Virus record (IMG/VR): IMGVR_UViG_3300048113_001121
Coordinates: 1-64,000 of that record
Origin: a virus
Strand: one strand, 5' to 3'
DNA: 64,000 bases
The notes beneath the pieces are model-generated. The model did not search any database. It saw nothing but the letters and a program-made list of their open reading frames with translations, and had not been told where the DNA came from. Position 1 is the stretch's first letter, and each line of letters begins with the position of its first letter. Position numbers and translations under genes: made by a program. Shown piece by piece: positions 1-8,007 of this stretch.

Positions 1-1792
1 AATTAACTTCACCACTCACATTAAGGTTAGAATTAGATGCGATGGCACTCGTAGTTGGTTCATTAATGTTAAGACTTGAAGTATTTAAATTATTCACAGA
101 GAAATTATCTCGTTGAGTGGGTGGGGGGCCTTCCCCACCTTCATTATTTTCATTTGTATTACCCTCACCTGTAACAGGTTGAACCTCCGTATTATTTGAA
201 CGTTCAGTAGGCGTTGCGGTCGAACCAGGAAAAAGGTCTTTAAGTTTGTCCATAAAATCCCTTTTAAAATCAAATTCCCCAAATTTTATAGCCGCCATAT
301 CGAACGCTTCTTGAATAAACCCATACGCAGCATCCGCAAAATCATCGGCCTGGTCTGGACTTACTTTTAATTGACTTAATCCCAAAGAAAACGCTTCGAC
401 AACTTTATCAGGTATTTGAAAAAATTCTTGTGCCCTTCTTCCTTTACCTCTTTCACCTTTATCGTTCTCACCTTTAAGAGAGTCAATTACATTGGTACTA
501 GACGTTACTAAACCTTCCGCGATATCTGTAAAACCGTCACCTTGTGCTAATTGTAGTCTAGTCATATTCGTTAGAACTGATTGAGCCGCGGCTATTTCAT
601 TGAGATATCCCATCGATTTTTTAGCAACATCTAGTTCATTCATCGCATCTTTAGCTACAACTTTTTCTAATGCCGTGTAATCATTAGCTGTCATATCATT
701 GAAACCTTGACCAATTTGTCTAAGTGTCCCATCAGGCATAGTAATATCAATATTACCGTCTTTATTAATCTTACCAAGATTAGAAATTAACTCTTTTTGT
801 TCATCACTTACACCACTAAGATTACCTAATATATCTAATTTCTTATTTTTTTGAGCTGCCTTCATAGCTAATTCGGTCATCTCTTGGTAACCCATTCCAG
901 CTAAATCCGCGGCCTCTCTAAGTCGATACATCTCAGTAACAGGGATATCAAATTCACCCGTTTCTTCGTTAAAACTCACTGATGCTGCGGCCATACCAAC
1001 AACACTATCTTGTAGACCTTCCATATCCGTTTGAGCCATGTGAAGTAACTGAAATGGGTCACCTAGTTTACCAATGGCACCACCTAACATTTGGAAACCT
1101 GCGGCGGTTTCAATCGCGGCTTCAGGGGACATTAATTTATCAGCTAAACTAACAGTTGTACCCATATCAATTCTTAAAGATTGAGCTTGTGCGACCATAT
1201 TAGAAAGACCTTTCACACCATCTTTAAAATTATATGATGTCATTAACTTTAAATTCTTGTTAACACCACCCATAAATTCTGAGACATTTAAACCATATGA
1301 CCGAGCCTGTTTTGTCATACCTTCCATTGTTTCCAATGTTTTGTCGGTTGTATAACCTAATGTATCAAATGAAGTCGCCATAGTAGCTAATTCCGCGGCA
1401 GACATATTAGCGGTAAAACCTAAGATTTGAAATGCCTCAATTTGTTTGTCAGAGAAAAATGTTAATCTCATCATGGACTCATTTAGAGCCCCATATAATT
1501 TAATATTATCTTCAACACCTTTTCCAACTAATAAAGTATTTTCTGCGGCGGCAGCGGATGCTTTTTGTATTGCGTCACCAACAATCCTTGTGGACCCCAT
1601 AGTCTCTCTAGCGGTATTTGCAGCTACAGTATTATAACCCGCCACGGAGTTAATTACTCCTTGTATATCGGTTAAACTATTTTTAAGATTTTTAGTGAAA
1701 TTAAGAAGAGAAATATCAGCCAGTTTAATATTACTGGCAATATTACCCGTTACCTTCTCCATATCAGAATTGTTGGTCTGAAACATAAACAT
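1..1792 (-). CDS. Tape-measure-like tail protein (partial, runs off left edge)
   Basis: This frame stays open from an ATG at 1792 to the window edge, about 597 codons, so the C-terminus is missing. A second ATG two codons downstream is an alternative start. The visible part is rich in Ala, Gly, Met and long helical stretches, with many residues typical of tail tape-measure proteins (for example METMEGMTKQ and GFQMLGGAIG). A Pro/Thr/Asn/Gly-rich linker lies near the truncated end. It follows the tube gene and two chaperone-like genes on the same strand, which is the usual order tube, chaperones, tape measure. The family fixes tail length and occupies the tube lumen. The assignment rests on composition and position, not on a specific motif. 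T4 gp29 is the functional counterpart, but I cannot show homology by eye. Confidence 0.7.
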   Translation of the reverse strand, partial: MFMFQTNNSDMEKVTGNIASNIKLADISLLNFTKNLKNSLTDIQGVINSVAGYNTVAANTARETMGSTRIVGDAIQKASAAAAENTLLVGKGVEDNIKLYGALNESMMRLTFFSDKQIEAFQILGFTANMSAAELATMATSFDTLGYTTDKTLETMEGMTKQARSYGLNVSEFMGGVNKNLKLMTSYNFKDGVKGLSNMVAQAQSLRIDMGTTVSLADKLMSPEAAIETAAGFQMLGGAIGKLGDPFQLLHMAQTDMEGLQDSVVGMAAASVSFNEETGEFDIPVTEMYRLREAADLAGMGYQEMTELAMKAAQKNKKLDILGNLSGVSDEQKELISNLGKINKDGNIDITMPDGTLRQIGQGFNDMTANDYTALEKVVAKDAMNELDVAKKSMGYLNEIAAAQSVLTNMTRLQLAQGDGFTDIAEGLVTSSTNVIDSLKGENDKGERGKGRRAQEFFQIPDKVVEAFSLGLSQLKVSPDQADDFADAAYGFIQEAFDMAAIKFGEFDFKRDFMDKLKDLFPGSTATPTERSNNTEVQPVTGEGNTNENNEGGEGPPPTQRDNFSVNNLNTSSLNINEPTTSAIASNSNLNVSGEVN

Positions 1793-1808
1793 ATAAAATA
1801 TCTTTTAT

Positions 1809-1816
1809 TATAAATA
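1809..1816 (-). promoter_or_regulatory. Late-promoter-like motif before tape-measure gene
   Basis: The sense strand reads TATTTATA, the reverse complement of the T4 late consensus TATAAATA, 16 bases before the ATG at 1792 and followed by an A-rich tract. The same arrangement precedes many virion genes in this window. Function is inferred. Confidence 0.4.
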
Positions 1817-1820
1817 TCGT

Positions 1821-1982
1821 TTATCTAGATTTCTGTCGTTGTTTTTCTATCTGTTCGTTTTTTTCTTGGAATTCAGAAGAAAGTTTATCAATAAAAAACT
1901 TTCTCTCAAAGGTGGGCATTAATTGTAGGTCTGAGTAAGACATATTAACATGTTTACTTAGATAATAGAACTCATCGAGCAT
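1821..1982 (-). CDS. Small tail-assembly-chaperone-like protein (second ORF)
   Basis: From ATG 1982 this encodes 53 residues: a helical protein with a YSDLQLMPTFERKFFIDKL segment and a charged Glu/Lys/Gln tail. The ATG is 13 bases after the stop of the upstream gp26-like gene and has AGGA a few bases before it, an unusual SD-like sequence for this genome. The frame is also open upstream to a TTG at 2027, overlapping the upstream gene in the +1 frame, so a frameshift fusion is possible. Tube, chaperone, overlapping short ORF, tape measure is the classic layout of tail assembly chaperone pairs (lambda G/GT). T4 gp51 is another possible counterpart. Function is inferred from position. Confidence 0.55.
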   Translation of the reverse strand: MLDEFYYLSKHVNMSYSDLQLMPTFERKFFIDKLSSEFQEKNEQIEKQRQKSR

Positions 1983-1995
1983 AATTTTCCTATAG

Positions 1996-2745
1996 TTAGA
2001 AGAAAGGACGAAAAAACTCTGCCCCAAAAGTGATACGCATAGTCACTTTTTCTCCTGACGGGGCTGTAGTAGTTCTATTAAGGTCCAACTTAGGTTCACA
2101 ATCTTTCATTGTGTTTCTAATAAATTTTGAATCCATAATAGGTAGCGTACTTATAAAGGTTGATATTTTTTCTCTATTTTCATCCCCATCTATGGAAATG
2201 ATTAACTTTTCTAACCGTTTAGTAACAAGAGGTACCGTTACTCCGTCAGGGTATAAATCAGGTAATTCAGATAACTCATTAGTATCTTGAATATTTAAAA
2301 GTCGACATACAACATTGACACCTGTTTTTGGTAAATTAAATTCAAATAAGCCCTTTTCATTAGGTTTTATCTTAGTTTTTTCAATGTTTAATTCATCTAA
2401 AGCCACCTTAAAATTAAAATCCTTACCTGTTTTTGGGTCTTTTAATACAAAGTTATAGTCAGAACCAAACGCAGTATTTCTTAAAAATATTAATACAGCC
2501 TCGGCGTCCCCATCTAATAATTCGTTAACATTAAAATCAGGTTCGTAAATTTTATTTTTTAGTAATGTCATCACTAAGTTTTTACTTCCTGAATTAGATA
2601 ATAATAAGTTTTCATCCTGAGCGGTTAAATAACCGACTTTAAGTGATTTTTTCTTATTAGTGTAAAAAATACCTTGCGATGGTAATGGTACCACATCGTG
2701 TGGTAAATTCATATTTGCTTGTCCGTATTGTTTTCCTTGGTCCAT
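1996..2745 (-). CDS. gp26-like baseplate / tail chaperone protein
   Basis: A 249-residue protein starting MDQGKQYGQANMNLP. It has the pattern LPSQGIFY (residues 22-29) followed by LTAQDENLLL (about 41-50), typical of the T4 gp26 / T4_baseplate family (short beta N-terminus, then an E-L-L-L helix). FLRNTAFGSDY (about 88-98) follows. Family members act in baseplate hub assembly in T4. In many other myoviruses the equivalent slot before the tape measure holds a tail assembly chaperone. A terminator-like hairpin separates it from the tube gene upstream, and a short overlapping ORF follows. Family assignment is moderate; exact role is open. Confidence 0.65.
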   Translation of the reverse strand: MDQGKQYGQANMNLPHDVVPLPSQGIFYTNKKKSLKVGYLTAQDENLLLSNSGSKNLVMTLLKNKIYEPDFNVNELLDGDAEAVLIFLRNTAFGSDYNFVLKDPKTGKDFNFKVALDELNIEKTKIKPNEKGLFEFNLPKTGVNVVCRLLNIQDTNELSELPDLYPDGVTVPLVTKRLEKLIISIDGDENREKISTFISTLPIMDSKFIRNTMKDCEPKLDLNRTTTAPSGEKVTMRITFGAEFFRPFF

Positions 2746-2763
2746 AATAGTTTATTTAAATAA

Positions 2764-2797
2764 AAAACCATAGAAGTTCAATGACCTCTATGGTTTT
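2764..2797 (-). terminator. Hairpin terminator between tube gene and gp26-like gene
   Basis: Two 14-base arms (2764-2777 and 2784-2797) pair with a single mismatch around a 6-base loop. On the minus strand the stem is followed by a T-rich run. It lies just after the gp19-like gene and would terminate or attenuate its transcript. The flanking A and T runs would let it work in both directions. Confidence 0.75.
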
Positions 2798-2839
2798 AAA
2801 TATACAATTGATTGGTTTATTATCAATACTTGTTTTATA

Positions 2840-3328
2840 TTAGTATACCAAAATACATCTATCAGGACGTAATGTAGCTGTAATAGTAGCTAACGCATCA
2901 TCACTATATCCTAAACTATCGAAATTAACATCAGTTAAAAATGTTCCTTGTAGAATCCATTTTTCAACCGCCACACCTGTTGGGTCTAACATCTCTAGGT
3001 CTAAGTCTTTCTTATAACCTGCAGCATATCCCATACGTCCTGTTACGGACTCTGAATGTAATCTAACCCACTCCATTAACGCTTGTGACGCTGATGGTCC
3101 AATTGGGTCACGGAATGTAACGTTTATCGTGTTCCACACGAATCTACCTGCTACGTATGTAGAGGTGTTTAAAAAAGGAATCTCTGTTGACCCGATTTGG
3201 ATGTTAGGTCTTGATGTAGACTCAACATACCAAGAATTAATACCCAATGAAGATGGAAACGATAGTATAAATCGGTTCTTCCTTTTTGGTTCATAGGGAA
3301 CGGGCATTTTCATTAATAAGTCTGCCAT
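2840..3328 (-). CDS. 19: Tail tube protein, gp19-like
   Basis: A 162-residue protein, the length of T4 gp19 (163 aa). It opens with a short N-terminus, then KRKNRFILSFPSSLGINSWYV, and has the TSRPNI segment followed by a FRDPIGPSASQALMEWVRLH stretch (about 93-112). This matches the T4 gp19 / P2 FII tube fold, where a beta-barrel hexamer stacks to form the inner tail tube. It ends with ITATLRPDRCILVY, like other tube proteins whose last strand is a T-L-R/K pattern. It sits downstream of the sheath gene on the same strand, with an HAD-like gene between. Start chosen at the first ATG. Confidence 0.88.
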   Translation of the reverse strand: MADLLMKMPVPYEPKRKNRFILSFPSSLGINSWYVESTSRPNIQIGSTEIPFLNTSTYVAGRFVWNTINVTFRDPIGPSASQALMEWVRLHSESVTGRMGYAAGYKKDLDLEMLDPTGVAVEKWILQGTFLTDVNFDSLGYSDDALATITATLRPDRCILVY

Positions 3329-3364
3329 TGTATTTTGGTTTTATATTTCTTTAGTTTATTTAAT

Positions 3365-3372
3365 TATAAATA
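3365..3372 (-). promoter_or_regulatory. Late-promoter-like motif before tail tube gene
   Basis: Sense-strand TATTTATA followed by an A/T-rich tract, 36 bases before the gp19 start. It lies in the 120-base gap between the HAD-like gene and gp19, which shows no other ORF or hairpin. Confidence 0.4.
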
Positions 3373-3448
3373 TCCAGTTTAAAAGTTTTTCTATTTACTT
3401 TTATTTTTTTTTCAGTAATCTACTAGAGCAAATAAAATATAATAATAA

Positions 3449-4300
3449 TTATACTTCTTTTTTATCTCCTCCTTTAGTTAAATACATTTTAACTGGTTTA
3501 TCTTTATATTCTTTATCTAAAAATGCTTTAATCTTTTCTACATTGCCTGGGTCATCGTCAGAAAACCCAATCATAGGTATGAAATTATTTTTTATATCAT
3601 TTTTAAGAAAGGCTTTTTTACCAATTCTTTCACTCATTTCTTTCACATACGCGATAAAACTCCTTAAAGCTTTAATTTTACCCTCTTCAGGGTCAGCAGC
3701 GTTACCTTCACCATATGTTACAGGATGGTATTTATTTAAATCCAAATAATCATTAATCATTACGGACGAATCCTTTTCCTCGTCACCCGACATATTACGA
3801 TACTTTTTAAGATTGTCAATTAAAGACTCCTTGCTAATACCGTTATGGTTAGTCACAATCATATTATAAATCGCTTCACGTAATACCGATGGTGTGTGAC
3901 CTCTTGCAGTGATTATTGAAAAAATTGACCCCCCGTTTATCGCTTCAACAAAATCATTCCACGATGGACCTGGTTTTGCTAATAGGGAGTCCACTATAAA
4001 GGCGTTATCACCCTTAACTCCGAAATTTCTGTAAGGGTCATCGGCATACCCTACAATCATTTTACCCTTATATTCAAAAGGTTCTTTACCAATCATACCT
4101 CGATAGTCGGCGAAGTCTTCTGTTGACATTCCCACCTCCTCGTCCTCATCGGACAAAAGTATGATTTGTGTCGGCATAGTCGCAATATTATCATCCCAAT
4201 CAAAAGCATAATACTTTAAATCGGGATTACCTTCAGGGTCAAACCCTTCTTGTAATTTTTTTTCGTGATAAAATTCTCTAATAACCTTCTTTAAACTCAT
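3449..4300 (-). CDS. HAD-superfamily phosphatase-like protein
   Basis: A 283-residue protein with HAD motifs in order: motif I YYAFDWDDNIAT (Asp nucleophile in DWDDN, about residues 33-37), motif II SIITARGHTP (about 127-136), and an acidic motif IV, IGFSDDDPGNVEKI, near the C-terminus. HAD proteins are usually phosphohydrolases acting through a phospho-Asp intermediate. The substrate cannot be read here; a nucleotidase or a polynucleotide 3'-phosphatase are possibilities. The N-terminus is basic (MSLKKVIREFYHEKKLQEG) and contains LQE-G, resembling a gp21-type cleavage site, so packaging into the head is a speculative option. It is embedded between sheath and tube genes, an odd place for an enzyme. 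Confidence 0.75.
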   Translation of the reverse strand: MSLKKVIREFYHEKKLQEGFDPEGNPDLKYYAFDWDDNIATMPTQIILLSDEDEEVGMSTEDFADYRGMIGKEPFEYKGKMIVGYADDPYRNFGVKGDNAFIVDSLLAKPGPSWNDFVEAINGGSIFSIITARGHTPSVLREAIYNMIVTNHNGISKESLIDNLKKYRNMSGDEEKDSSVMINDYLDLNKYHPVTYGEGNAADPEEGKIKALRSFIAYVKEMSERIGKKAFLKNDIKNNFIPMIGFSDDDPGNVEKIKAFLDKEYKDKPVKMYLTKGGDKKEV

Positions 4301-4308
4301 CTTTCTAC

Positions 4309-4452
4309 TTAGTTTTTCTTATTAATTTTTACCATTAGTCTCTCTAATTGTGACTCAGATATAACAATATTCTGAGGTTTTTTAGAAAAAGACTTTTTTC
4401 CGTCAGACTTTACGTTTAACGACTCGTTAAGTGTTTTTTTCTTGAATTCCAT
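4309..4452 (-). CDS. Small ISESQL-motif protein
   Basis: A 47-codon ORF, shorter than usual gene-calling limits. The product is Lys-rich with NESLNVKSDGKK, then IVISESQLERLMVKI at the C-terminus. The same I-x-E-S/N-Q/E-L pattern occurs in the proteins at 48653 and 56843, which supports a real coding sequence. It lies between sheath and HAD-like genes on the same strand, and its stop is 8 bases before the HAD-like start. Function is unknown; the shared peptide could be a targeting or docking tag. Confidence 0.6.
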   Translation of the reverse strand: MEFKKKTLNESLNVKSDGKKSFSKKPQNIVISESQLERLMVKINKKN

Positions 4453-4481
4453 TTTATTTTTGTTTAAACGTTTAATTGGCT

Positions 4482-4508
4482 AAGAGGAGGGAATTAACCC
4501 TCCTCCTT
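4482..4508 (-). terminator. Hairpin after sheath gene
   Basis: A GC-rich stem (AGGAGGG paired with CCCTCCT around a 6-base AATTAA loop, extended by a few more pairs with one bulge) lies 20 bases past the gp18 stop. No long T run follows on the minus strand, so it may be an mRNA-stabilising hairpin or a 5' leader element of the small downstream gene rather than a strong terminator. Confidence 0.55.
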
Positions 4509-4510
4509 AA

Positions 4511-4518
4511 TATAAATA
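4511..4518 (-). promoter_or_regulatory. Late-promoter-like motif after sheath gene
   Basis: Sense-strand TATTTATATTAA just past the gp18 stop and directly before the GC-rich hairpin. It could start transcription of the 47-codon gene and the HAD-like gene, placing the hairpin in the 5' leader. Confidence 0.35.
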
Positions 4519-4528
4519 TAGTTAGTTA

Positions 4529-7500
4529 TTAAATATCTTCAAAAGATGCTCCTGTAGGAGTAATCAAGAATTCAATATCTATAAATTCAAGTGCTCTTGT
4601 TGGTTTCAAGTAAATTTTACCTGTTAACGTATTAGAGTCTAAATCTTCAGGTGTATTTGAAACTGTAACTCTAAAGTCAATCAAACCTCTGTCTCTTCTA
4701 ATACTATCTAAGATAGGATTAACTGAGTCTAAGAACTCTTGTCTAACTTGTTCATCGTTTTGTTCGAATAATAATCTTACCGCTACTGCCGAAATTAACT
4801 TACGTGCTTGTAGTAATAATCTTCTAACATTTATTCTATCAAGTGCAGATTCTTTAATCTGTAAAGTTTTGTTACCCCAAATAACTGTACCAACATCAGA
4901 GAAGGTTGCTATCGGGTTTAATCTACCTTGATAAAGTGTATCTCTATCTTCTTGTGTTAGTTTTTTACGTGCTTTAACAGAATTAACTAAACCTCTCGTG
5001 TAACCCGCTGATGCGAACCATGGGAAAGCGATGTTGTCTGTTAATGCTAAGTTTCTAACAACTTCACCTGTTGGTGGAAGATAAATCTGTGTATTATTAA
5101 CCGTATCTCTTGTAAGAATCCATGGGTAATAAGTTGCAGTGTAGTTAGAGTCAATTCCTGTATCCTCTAAATTATCTACCGCCTCTTCAGGATAAATGAA
5201 GTCCGTATCGAAATTCCCTAAAGAAGGTGTAAACATATTATAATCAGGTGTTGTACAAATATAAACTGAATCCGCTCTGTCCTGTTCAATCATGTCAATT
5301 GCTGACTCAACTAAATTTGAGTTGTTAACATAATCAATACCAGGTGTAGTAAACACGTTAATGTTAACTGATTCAGGATTATTGAATGTGTACTGACCCC
5401 ATAAGTAAGCGTAATAATCAGTGTTAGCCCAAGTTAATTTATCTGGACCTACAATTTGTTTAAATGCTCCCCACCCTGTTGCGGTTGGATAAGTTATTGA
5501 TGGTGCAGCACCTGCTCTAAATCCAGCAGCTCCTAATTGGTACCTGTCACCATTAGTTCTATATTGCCTGTAAATGTCCCATCCGTCAAAACCTCCTGAT
5601 GGTACAACAGTGAACTTACGTGCATTTAATCTATAATATGGGTTACTTTCACTTTGAGGTTCCCCGTCAAAACTAGCGTCACCAACTTCAAAAGCGGTTT
5701 CACCTGAAGTAACATAGTTAGATGAAATTAAAATAACCGTTGCTCCTGAATCCATATGGTAACCTTTAGTTAGGTAAGACCATGGTTGTGAATCAGTAGC
5801 GGTCGCTAAATTAGTAGGATTTTGTTTTCCTTTATATGATAAGAAATCCGCATCTATACCTGCGGTGTTAGAAACACCTAAGTATGTTCTTCTTACTCTA
5901 TCACCTGAACTTCTTGTTTCATTGTCTGTACCTGAAGCCGCACCAAATGGTGGGTTCCAAATAACTTCACCCGGTGTGTCATATTTTGTTTTATATTCTA
6001 AGAATGGTGATTTAACCCCTGAATACTGTCTAGTTTGATATCCTCTAAACCCACAAGGTAGTGAATCCATAGGTGCATCTTCATTCATTTCTAACATTAT
6101 AAATCTTGACCTTAATTCAAATTCACCATTAGATGTACCAATTTTCTTAGCTACAAAACTATTTTGGTTGATATCCATCGTACAGTTAGTGAATTTCTCT
6201 AAAACTACAGGATTTGCGTCTGTATCGAAGAAATCACGTACTACAACATCAAAGGTTCCATTATTAAATGAGATATTCATAATTGAAACTTTTACCTCTC
6301 TGTTTGCAGCATTACCGTCAGATATTGTTATAACTTTAAACATATCATAAACTTGGTTACCTCTCAGTTCTGAAACAAAATATGGAGTTTCAGGTGTTTG
6401 ATATTGTTCTAAATACCAACCAATACTTGTGTTAGTTCCTAAATCTTGTCTCGCACTTGGTAAATCAGTTAGTGTACAATTTAAACCACGAACACGACCT
6501 AATCTATAACCAGTATTTAATAAGTTATAATATTCTTCTTCTACGAATAAAGGTACTTCAGATTTTGGTTTTGCAAAATTCGATTTTCCGAATACCTTTG
6601 ATAGGTAATTGGAATTAGATACGTTAAATGATGTTTGGAAAAAGAAATTATCTCCATTTGCAGTTGTTGCTGAAAGACCAAATGTAGAGAAAGGGTTAGT
6701 ATTAACCTCCGAGTAAACACCCGTACAATCCATGTTAACATCAGTTAATCCTGATACTTCATATACAGGACCATCATCAGAAGTATATGTATCGATACCT
6801 CGTGAACGTAAAGTTGCTACTACCACATCATGATAATCATTATACGGTGTACCTGTATAATTAGTTACGTAAACTTGAGCGGTCCCTTGATATTCGAGAC
6901 CAACCGTATTTACTAACGTGGTTACACCAAAGCCGAAACCTGTACCATTATAAACACCATTAGATTCTGTAAATAATGCGTAATACCATGGGTCGTTTAC
7001 TGAGTCAGTTAATTCTATTGATTCAAACTGTATATTTTCAACACCTAAAACATTTACGTTACTTACGTAATTAGGTGTAGTAGTTACTCCTGTAATATTA
7101 TCATATGTGGTCGAATCGACTGCTCCCCAAAAATAGGAGGTTTGTCCCGAATTTGCGTTGTTTACAATTTCAGAATAGAAATAACCTTCCATATCTGATT
7201 GTAAAGTTGATTCACCGCCAGTATATGTTGTATATGAATCTGTTATCACACCTTGAATTGAAGCGGGTAGACCACCATAATTGGTGATAGCCACACTTGT
7301 AGATGTTCCTGAAACTCCGGAGAATGACACTGTAAATGGTCCAGTTTGTCCCGTAGCGGTCGTTCCTGAACTATCTAAGTTACCGATAGTTGTTATTGAC
7401 CATGAAGGTCCTGCGTCATACCCTGATAATCCAAGTACCCTTGTTACAAACAATTGATTTGATTGTTGTAGATAAGACTTAGCTATATAAGCCGCCTCAT

Positions 7501-7723
7501 ACTTAGGTATCTGAGTATTTACAAATTTAGTTGGATTTGTACCACCAAAATAGGATTGGAACTCATCGTAATTAGTAATGAAAATCGGCTCGAATGCTGG
7601 TCCCGAAATTGTTTCACCTACTAACCCAAGAGTTGTTACTCCTACACTTTGTGCTACAAAACTTAAATCTCTTTCTGATGTATAAACACCCGGAGATACG
7701 AATACTTTGTTAGATGTCGCCAT
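4529..7723 (-). CDS. 18: Contractile tail sheath protein, gp18-like
   Basis: A 1064-residue protein, much longer than T4 gp18 (659 aa). The N-terminus has the sheath hallmark VFVSPGVYTSERDLSFVAQS (about 7-26), followed by VGLVGETISGPAFEP-type sequence and FGGTNPTKF. The C-terminal third carries the conserved sheath core: LPPTGEVVRNLALTDN, PWFASAGYTRG, ARKKLTQEDRDTLYQGRLNP, the VIWGNKTL segment and the final FRVTVSNTPEDLD and PTRALEFIDIEF strands. The extra length sits in the middle (roughly 120-650), where sheath proteins carry variable surface domains. The protein surrounds the tube and contracts on infection. TATAAATA lies 24 bases before the ATG. Confidence 0.93.
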   Translation of the reverse strand: MATSNKVFVSPGVYTSERDLSFVAQSVGVTTLGLVGETISGPAFEPIFITNYDEFQSYFGGTNPTKFVNTQIPKYEAAYIAKSYLQQSNQLFVTRVLGLSGYDAGPSWSITTIGNLDSSGTTATGQTGPFTVSFSGVSGTSTSVAITNYGGLPASIQGVITDSYTTYTGGESTLQSDMEGYFYSEIVNNANSGQTSYFWGAVDSTTYDNITGVTTTPNYVSNVNVLGVENIQFESIELTDSVNDPWYYALFTESNGVYNGTGFGFGVTTLVNTVGLEYQGTAQVYVTNYTGTPYNDYHDVVVATLRSRGIDTYTSDDGPVYEVSGLTDVNMDCTGVYSEVNTNPFSTFGLSATTANGDNFFFQTSFNVSNSNYLSKVFGKSNFAKPKSEVPLFVEEEYYNLLNTGYRLGRVRGLNCTLTDLPSARQDLGTNTSIGWYLEQYQTPETPYFVSELRGNQVYDMFKVITISDGNAANREVKVSIMNISFNNGTFDVVVRDFFDTDANPVVLEKFTNCTMDINQNSFVAKKIGTSNGEFELRSRFIMLEMNEDAPMDSLPCGFRGYQTRQYSGVKSPFLEYKTKYDTPGEVIWNPPFGAASGTDNETRSSGDRVRRTYLGVSNTAGIDADFLSYKGKQNPTNLATATDSQPWSYLTKGYHMDSGATVILISSNYVTSGETAFEVGDASFDGEPQSESNPYYRLNARKFTVVPSGGFDGWDIYRQYRTNGDRYQLGAAGFRAGAAPSITYPTATGWGAFKQIVGPDKLTWANTDYYAYLWGQYTFNNPESVNINVFTTPGIDYVNNSNLVESAIDMIEQDRADSVYICTTPDYNMFTPSLGNFDTDFIYPEEAVDNLEDTGIDSNYTATYYPWILTRDTVNNTQIYLPPTGEVVRNLALTDNIAFPWFASAGYTRGLVNSVKARKKLTQEDRDTLYQGRLNPIATFSDVGTVIWGNKTLQIKESALDRINVRRLLLQARKLISAVAVRLLFEQNDEQVRQEFLDSVNPILDSIRRDRGLIDFRVTVSNTPEDLDSNTLTGKIYLKPTRALEFIDIEFLITPTGASFEDI

Positions 7724-7747
7724 TGTGTAATTTTTTTCTTAAGTTTT

Positions 7748-7763
7748 TATTTATAGATAAATA
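7748..7763 (-). promoter_or_regulatory. Late promoter of sheath gene
   Basis: On the minus strand TATTTATC is immediately followed by TATAAATA (7755-7748), the exact T4 late consensus, 24 bases before the gp18 ATG. This is one of the best matches in the window. Confidence 0.6.
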
Positions 7764-7857
7764 TTAGCAAAAAGATGAAAAAACTATTACATAAAGAGTA
7801 TATTTATATAGAGTAGGAAAAAATTCTACCTTTTTTCTACTTTTTAAAAAAACATGG

Positions 7858-8007
7858 ATGAGTAAAATAAAAAACATAAAAATTTCACCTGAGTCACATA
7901 AGACTTTAAAACTATACTGCGAAAAACACGGTTTAAAGATTTATAAATTCTTAGAAAAGTTAATTGAGGATAATTGTAAAGAAGTTAGAGATATCTACGG
8001 AGAGTAA
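7858..8007 (+). CDS. Small ribbon-helix-helix-like protein
   Basis: A 49-residue ORF on the plus strand inside an otherwise minus-strand tail module. The sequence KIKNIKISPESHKTLKLYCE, followed by a GLKIYKFLEKLIEDN helix, follows the beta-strand, helix, helix pattern of Arc/CopG-type ribbon-helix-helix DNA-binding proteins. Its stop abuts the gp15-like stop with no gap. An ATG four bases upstream is out of frame and closes at once, so 7858 is the start. TATTTATA occurs about 50 bases upstream. It may be a small transcriptional regulator; the fold call is by eye. Confidence 0.6.
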   Translation: MSKIKNIKISPESHKTLKLYCEKHGLKIYKFLEKLIEDNCKEVRDIYGE

